Shown in pieces: positions 58,673-64,000 of a stretch of DNA of 64,000 bases. Under the pieces are notes generated by a model. That model saw nothing but the letters and a program-made list of their open reading frames with translations. It did not search any database and was not told the DNA's origin. The DNA comes from Candidatus Latescibacterota bacterium (GTDB lineage Bacteria; Latescibacterota; UBA2968): NCBI GenBank assembly GCA_022823725.1, contig JAJEHL010000049.1:372001-436000 (forward strand), in the 5' to 3' direction. A program made the translations under genes and the position numbers. Numbering within the stretch: the first letter of the stretch is position 1; each line of letters begins with the position of its first letter.

Positions 58673-60269
58673 TAGATAAATCCTCTGCGCGCTTTTGTGC
58701 GATGAGTAGAAAATTCCACGCCTCGCTCTCCACGCGGTGCAAGCGATCTAAAAATAGAGCACCGAGTTGGACGACAAAAAATCCAACGCGCACAAAGGGG
58801 ATTAGAGGACCGCGCTCAAAACGCGCCAGATAATAACAGAATCGCGTCCCGGCTGTGACCCAAAATCCCGCAAGTGCTCGCGTTGCATGGACGGTCAGGC
58901 CCGATTGCTCAGCGAGATAGCGCAATCCATAAGGCGTAAATCGAAAATAATCGTGGGGGACTTCGTGCAAACCCCAAATATGGGGTGCGGTGAGAATCAA
59001 GTAGCCATTCGGTCGCAATACGCGTGCCATTTCGTCAATCGCCAATTGGGGATGCGGCACATGTTCCAGAACCTGATTGCACAACACGGTATCGCAGGTC
59101 CCATCTCGAAAGGGGAGGGCCAATACATCGCCCCACACGTCGGCGTGCTCATATCGCGTGCGTCCTTTTTCCAGGCCGATGTATTGTTGTACGCGCGACC
59201 CAAAAATGCCGACATAAGGCTTATTGCCACACCCTGCATCCAGCAATTTTCCACTTACAAATCCTTTTACTTCGTCCATTGTCTGACGCATTGTGCGGTG
59301 GATCAACCAGTTTTTGCCAAATAGGCCAACCGGGCGTCCATCGCATCCATCGCGTTCCATATCCACGCGCGACAATCCCTTCCACGCACCAATGGCGAGA
59401 CACGCAACACCAACCAGACTGATCCAGTTTCCCAGGGCGAACACGAGGGCCAGACCACCCAAAACAATGCCTGTCAGCCACATCAGAGCGACTGCTGCAC
59501 GCACTGGTAGTCCCCATTGTATCAATCGCTGTGCGACGTGGTCTCGGCTGGGTCGGACAATGGATCGACCTTTGGCAAATCGGATCGCACTGATAAATAC
59601 TGCTTCAAATATGGGTAGGCCCAGGGCGACCAAAGGTCCGATGACGCCCATAAGGCCGCCAATATGATTTGCGACAGAAACAGCCATACTACTCAGCAAA
59701 AAGCCAATTAACAGGCTTCCGGTGTCGCCCATCAGGATGCGGGCGGGGTGAAAATTGTGTACTAAATATCCCGTGAGTGCGCCCGCTGTTACGAGTGCCC
59801 AATCACCAGCACTTATCAACCACAAACTCAGCGAAGCAATGGTTCCACTGCCCGCCGAAAGGCCGTCTTCCATGTCCAGAACATTGAACGCATGGCACAT
59901 CCAGACCATCCACAACGCGGTCAGTGTGGCGTCTATCCAGATAATATTTGTGAGATGGATACGCGGGCCAAGCCAGGCGGCAATGCCCGCAACTGCAAGG
60001 GTCAATGCAAATTTGTGTAGCGGCGCAAAAGGCTTCCGGTCGTCTAATATGCCGATAAATGCCATTCCTACAGCACCGATAACGAGGCCTAATGGAAGGG
60101 ATTGAGGCAAGAACCAGAAGCCACAAAAAAGAGCGGCCAGCAAAGCTGTACCGCCCAGAGTTGAAACAGGCGCGTCGGGCGCATCAAAACGGCGTGCTAT
60201 CAGGCGCGCAACCGCCGTGAATAAAGCCGATAGAATTGCGGTAATACCAAATAAGATAACGGGCGTCAA
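58665..60269 (-). CDS. Fusion: WecA/MraY-like polyprenyl-phosphate sugar-phosphate transferase + class I SAM methyltransferase
   Basis: GILDDRK, AFNVLDMEDGLSAGSG, GDTGSLLIGF; then LLDAGCGNKPYVGIFG...ALPFRDGTCDTVLCNQVLEHVPHPQLAIDEMARVLRPNGYLIL. Likely TTG start at 60269. Confidence 0.88.
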   Translation of the reverse strand: MTPVILFGITAILSALFTAVARLIARRFDAPDAPVSTLGGTALLAALFCGFWFLPQSLPLGLVIGAVGMAFIGILDDRKPFAPLHKFALTLAVAGIAAWLGPRIHLTNIIWIDATLTALWMVWMCHAFNVLDMEDGLSAGSGTIASLSLWLISAGDWALVTAGALTGYLVHNFHPARILMGDTGSLLIGFLLSSMAVSVANHIGGLMGVIGPLVALGLPIFEAVFISAIRFAKGRSIVRPSRDHVAQRLIQWGLPVRAAVALMWLTGIVLGGLALVFALGNWISLVGVACLAIGAWKGLSRVDMERDGCDGRPVGLFGKNWLIHRTMRQTMDEVKGFVSGKLLDAGCGNKPYVGIFGSRVQQYIGLEKGRTRYEHADVWGDVLALPFRDGTCDTVLCNQVLEHVPHPQLAIDEMARVLRPNGYLILTAPHIWGLHEVPHDYFRFTPYGLRYLAEQSGLTVHATRALAGFWVTAGTRFCYYLARFERGPLIPFVRVGFFVVQLGALFLDRLHRVESEAWNFLLIAQKRAEDLSNG

Positions 60270-60277
60270 AACATACC

Positions 60278-61384
60278 TTAGGGTTGAAAGTCGCGCACGG
60301 CTGCGATGACTTGTCCAATTTCGTTTTCGGTCATGCTTGGGAACAAGGGCAGCGTGACCAGATCGCGCCACACAGCATCGGTGACAGGCAAGTCTGTGCG
60401 ATAGGGTTTGTACACTTCAAATAAATGGCAGGGTTTGTAGTGTACGCCCGCGTCGATATTGTGCTGCACCAGATGATCTATCAATTCATCGCGTTGGGAC
60501 ACGCGTGCCACATAAGCGTGCATTGCACTGCGAACATGGGGTTTTTCTACGGGTGTTTGTATCCAGTCGAAGGCGGCAAAAGCACGTCCATATTCCAAAA
60601 AAATCTCTCGGCGTTGTGCATTGGCTGACTCCAATTTACCCAATTGCACCAGCCCAATTGCCGCATTGAGATCGTTCATATAGCATTTATAGCCGAGTTC
60701 GCCTACTTCGTATTCCCATCGGCGCTCTGCGCCATTTTTTCGAAAACGATCATAAGTGCCGCGCGAAATGCCCATCCAGCGCAATTTTCGCGCGCGTTCG
60801 GCGAGGTCTGAATTATTGGTGGTCAACATTCCACCGTCACAGGTTGACAAATTTTTGCGCGCATCAAAACTAAAACACGTCACTGTGCCCACACCGCCGA
60901 TCATCCGATCTTTGTAACGCGCGCCACTGGCGTGTGCGGCGTCTTCCACAACTGGAATCCCATTTGCAATGGATAGAATCTCATCCATGTCGCAGGGGTG
61001 CCCGGCAAAATGCACGACCATTATCGCCCGGGTGCGCGGCGTGATCTTAGCGGCAATTGCTTTTGGATCGATATTGAGTGTTTCGGGATCTATGTCGCAA
61101 AAAACCGGTGTGGCTCCATTTTGCAAAATTGCGTGATTGGTTGAGACAAAGGTCAGCGGTGTGGTAATGACCTCGCCTCCTTCGATATCCAGTATTTTTA
61201 GAGCCAACAGAAGTGCTGCAGAGCACGAGTTGACAGATACGGCGTGTTGTGCCCCCACATAATGGGCAAATCGCGCTTCGAGTTCTTCGACTTTTTCCCC
61301 GGGCCCAACCCAACCGGACATCAATACCTCGCGGACAGCTTCGACTTCTGCGTCGTCAAACCAGGGACGAAAAATGGGAATCAT
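60278..61384 (-). CDS. DegT/DnrJ/EryC1/StrS aminotransferase
   Basis: GWVGPGEKVEELEARFAHYVGAQHAVSVNSCSAALLLAL, VVEDAAHASGARYKDRMIGGVGTVTCFSFDARKNLSTCDGGML, ATG at 61384. Confidence 0.95.
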   Translation of the reverse strand: MIPIFRPWFDDAEVEAVREVLMSGWVGPGEKVEELEARFAHYVGAQHAVSVNSCSAALLLALKILDIEGGEVITTPLTFVSTNHAILQNGATPVFCDIDPETLNIDPKAIAAKITPRTRAIMVVHFAGHPCDMDEILSIANGIPVVEDAAHASGARYKDRMIGGVGTVTCFSFDARKNLSTCDGGMLTTNNSDLAERARKLRWMGISRGTYDRFRKNGAERRWEYEVGELGYKCYMNDLNAAIGLVQLGKLESANAQRREIFLEYGRAFAAFDWIQTPVEKPHVRSAMHAYVARVSQRDELIDHLVQHNIDAGVHYKPCHLFEVYKPYRTDLPVTDAVWRDLVTLPLFPSMTENEIGQVIAAVRDFQP

Positions 61385-62304
61385 GGACCTTCCTCCACAG
61401 CACCGTGAGTTAGTATAAACCAGTAAGCCCGCAAACGCGCTTGTGCTTCTGTGCGATGCCTGCGTGCAAATAAAAACACACTTCCCCAGAGTAATGTGCG
61501 CAATGTCATTTCTATAGGACGCAGGAGCCTGAGTAAGCGTGTGGCCCATTGTCCCAGGTGTTTGGAAATAAAATAGGTATAAGATGCTTCGCTGACCACG
61601 AGCATCCGCGTCAATGCCTGTTTGGAACTTTCGCCCCCAATGTGTATGCCTTCAGCGTCGGGCAAATATATAACCTGCCAACCCGCTCGGTTGATGCACA
61701 GGCCGAGATCTACATCTTCGTAGTACATAAAAATGGCCTCGTCCAACCCGTTGACAGCATCCAGCACGCGGCGACGAACCGCGAAACACGCCCCGGTCAC
61801 CCAGGCTACAGCTTCGGGTTTGGAGGGCTTTCGCCGCCGAAATTTAAGCAATGGAAATATTAGATGCAATAAGAATTTACGACAGATTTCGTCTCTGAGT
61901 CTGGGTGCTTCACCGCACGAGGCGAGCACCTGCCCATCCGCGTCTTTTAGTTTCGGACCCACCATGCCCACATTGGGGTGTGTGTTCAAAAATTCGACCA
62001 TTGTATTCACTGCATCTGGTCGCAACACGACATCGGGATTCATGGCTACGACAATCGCGCTTTGTGAAACAGCAACACCGCGGTTCACTGCGCTCCCGAA
62101 GCCCAGATTTTCTCCGGTTTGAACCACGCGCACGCGATCGCCATAAGTTTCCAATGCCTCCAGGCTGTTGTCAGACGATGCGTTATCCACTACGATCACA
62201 TCGAGATCTATTCCACGCTGATTGAGTAATGCGACAATGCACTGCGCCAGATTTTCTCCGGCATTCCAATTGACCACTATTGCTGTGACGCGCTCAGACA
62301 TCAT
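61381..62304 (-). CDS. Glycosyltransferase family 2
   Basis: AIVVNWNAGENLAQCIVALLNQRGIDLDVIVVDNASSDNS, ATGACFAVRRRVLDAVNGLDEAIFMYYEDVDL-type motif. Confidence 0.95.
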   Translation of the reverse strand: MMSERVTAIVVNWNAGENLAQCIVALLNQRGIDLDVIVVDNASSDNSLEALETYGDRVRVVQTGENLGFGSAVNRGVAVSQSAIVVAMNPDVVLRPDAVNTMVEFLNTHPNVGMVGPKLKDADGQVLASCGEAPRLRDEICRKFLLHLIFPLLKFRRRKPSKPEAVAWVTGACFAVRRRVLDAVNGLDEAIFMYYEDVDLGLCINRAGWQVIYLPDAEGIHIGGESSKQALTRMLVVSEASYTYFISKHLGQWATRLLRLLRPIEMTLRTLLWGSVFLFARRHRTEAQARLRAYWFILTHGAVEEGP

Positions 62305-63688
62305 TTTTTTCCTTTGCTACCAGCCGCGCAATAAGTCCCAAAAATGTCGCATGAATAAAGATCAACCGATTGGCAAAGAGGGTTGCATCTGCCATGCCAT
62401 AGACGAGGAGTGCAGCGTAGATGGCGATAAATGCCGCACAAAACAGACGTACGCGCGCATCGGAACTTCGTTGGAATAATAGATACGCACGCCAGAGAGC
62501 AAAACCAAAGACCCATAAAAACGCCGCGACGCCGACCAGCCCCATTCGCATCCCAATTGTCAAATAAACATTGTCAACTGCACCTACTGTCAATATCTGT
62601 GGCGGTGGCGGAAATGTCACCAAAGACGTCACGGTTTCACCGTGTCCGCCGCCGAGCAGAGGCCGTTGACGAATTTTTTCCAGTGCATTGCCATAAGATA
62701 TCAATCGTCCACTTACGGCTTCGACGCTACGCGTCACGCGGTCCAATGCTATGTCGCTCACGGCAGCGCGGGTTTGTTGCTGAAAAATATAACCCATCGC
62801 CAGCAGCAGCAGGGGGACCAGCGCTACGACAAAAAGACGCGACAGGCGTTGAGGTGCAGCCTGCTTATCCAAGAAGGTCAACGCGGCCAGGCTGCCCAGC
62901 CCGACGAATAGGGAAATCCACATGCCCCGCCCCATTGTCAAAACCAGGGCCAGCCCGATAGGCAATATCGCGCCCCACGCCCATGCTCGTCTATATGCCC
63001 GTGCTTCAAATAACAAAATGGCGGCGATGATGAGCATGCCCATTGGCAACACAATGCCTTCGAGCCGTGCGACTCGAACGAAACCACCCGCAATGTCCGT
63101 ATCCACTTGTAAAAGGAATTCAAACAAATACTCGATGCCGACAATTGCGGCGATGAGCAAAAATAAATGCAGGAATGTGGAGAATCGCCGCACATCCAAA
63201 AACCATGTTACCACAAAGAACAACGTGTAGTACAATGGATAGCGCACGTCGCGTAACATTTGCGAGATCGATTGTCCGTAGATCAATCCCAATAAGCAGG
63301 AAAATACGACCAGCCCCAGGAATACGCACATCGGCCGATCCAAAAACGTATGCCGTCGCCAATTCCATCGGCCTTCCAACAAGTAGTTGAGATAGGCAAT
63401 ACCCATTACCACGACGAGAAGACCTTCATAGAATTTGAAGTCCAGAGGCAAGAGCAGATAGTCTTCATAGAACCAGGAAGGCACAACCGCGGCGGTGAAA
63501 CACAAATAGAGCACTGACAGCGTGAGAGAGCCAAAAAGTGCGATTGCCGACAACAAGCTCAAGACGAGAATCGCCGCAAGCGCGTCATTTACTAAAAACG
63601 GCAGTGCAATTAACAGGACCTGCCCTAAACACACCAGAACCAGCAGGTGAGGTTTTGCAGGGTCAAAAAAATCTGTTCGGAGTATCAC
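62294..63688 (-). CDS. O-antigen ligase/polymerase family protein
   Basis: Multi-TM; RQRPLLGGGHGETVTSLV...VDNVYLTIGMRMGLVGVAAFLWVF ligase-type motif. Confidence 0.88.
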   Translation of the reverse strand: MILRTDFFDPAKPHLLVLVCLGQVLLIALPFLVNDALAAILVLSLLSAIALFGSLTLSVLYLCFTAAVVPSWFYEDYLLLPLDFKFYEGLLVVVMGIAYLNYLLEGRWNWRRHTFLDRPMCVFLGLVVFSCLLGLIYGQSISQMLRDVRYPLYYTLFFVVTWFLDVRRFSTFLHLFLLIAAIVGIEYLFEFLLQVDTDIAGGFVRVARLEGIVLPMGMLIIAAILLFEARAYRRAWAWGAILPIGLALVLTMGRGMWISLFVGLGSLAALTFLDKQAAPQRLSRLFVVALVPLLLLAMGYIFQQQTRAAVSDIALDRVTRSVEAVSGRLISYGNALEKIRQRPLLGGGHGETVTSLVTFPPPPQILTVGAVDNVYLTIGMRMGLVGVAAFLWVFGFALWRAYLLFQRSSDARVRLFCAAFIAIYAALLVYGMADATLFANRLIFIHATFLGLIARLVAKEKNDV

Positions 63689-64000
63689 GGCCTCCGTCCT
63701 ATTCGGTTAATCCACTGTACGCATATCCACGCAGCAGGCGCACACAAAACCGCATCAATAGGTAGCCGAAAGCGTGTGTGAGCAAAGAATACCATGTGCA
63801 ATAGTGACATGCAAATTATCAGTAGAATAAGCGCCAGGCCTTCGGGCCTGTGGCGTTGGAGAAATGTGCCGGCAAGTCCCAGGGTTAGCAATGGGGTACA
63901 GGAAAGCGCGGCAAGGGCGTTGTACAATGGCGGTTCTCCCGGAATCCAGGAGCACCAAAAATAGAACAGTTTGTCAATGCTCAAACTCAGATAGTGCAGT
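63685..64000 (-). CDS. C-terminal part of multi-pass membrane protein, probably a GT39-like glycosyltransferase (truncated)
   Basis: Frame open to window edge; LLIICMSLLHMVFFAHTRFRLPIDAVLCAPAAWICVQWINR. Confidence 0.6.
   Translation of the reverse strand, partial: LHYLSLSIDKLFYFWCSWIPGEPPLYNALAALSCTPLLTLGLAGTFLQRHRPEGLALILLIICMSLLHMVFFAHTRFRLPIDAVLCAPAAWICVQWINRIGRRP

Noticed and set aside
1-64000. Search for transposases, integrases, phage structural genes or rRNA
   Set aside because: None recognised in the translations; the 38.5-42 kb island shows no visible mobility gene or obvious att-like repeats by eye.

Overview
64-kb window from an uncultured-type bacterial chromosome. By style it resembles Latescibacterota/Poribacteria-like genomes, but this is a low-confidence impression and not a taxonomic call. 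Housekeeping genes on the left: 7TM-HD phosphohydrolase, PhoH, aspS, hisS and an RNase HII-YraN fusion. Then come a heterodimeric ABC exporter, a dipeptide-type ABC transporter operon with an embedded HpcH/HpaI aldolase, assorted catabolic and redox genes, one tRNA-Gly(GCC), hydantoinase A/B, an FGGY kinase, a xanthine-dehydrogenase-type large subunit with a MoaD-like protein, GGT, a ROK kinase and a large FG-GAP/dockerin protein. The right end holds an LpoB/COG3014-type lipoprotein module and an envelope polysaccharide operon. The best candidate for an undescribed system is a compact, by-eye lower-GC accessory island at about 38.5-41.95 kb: DUF2442-like protein, 2-TM K+-type channel, overlapping GIY-YIG-like protein, 37-aa single-TM peptide, Era-like GTPase with DUF697-like C-terminus, overlapping HigA-like antitoxin. 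All family calls come from reading motifs in the translations; no database search was run.
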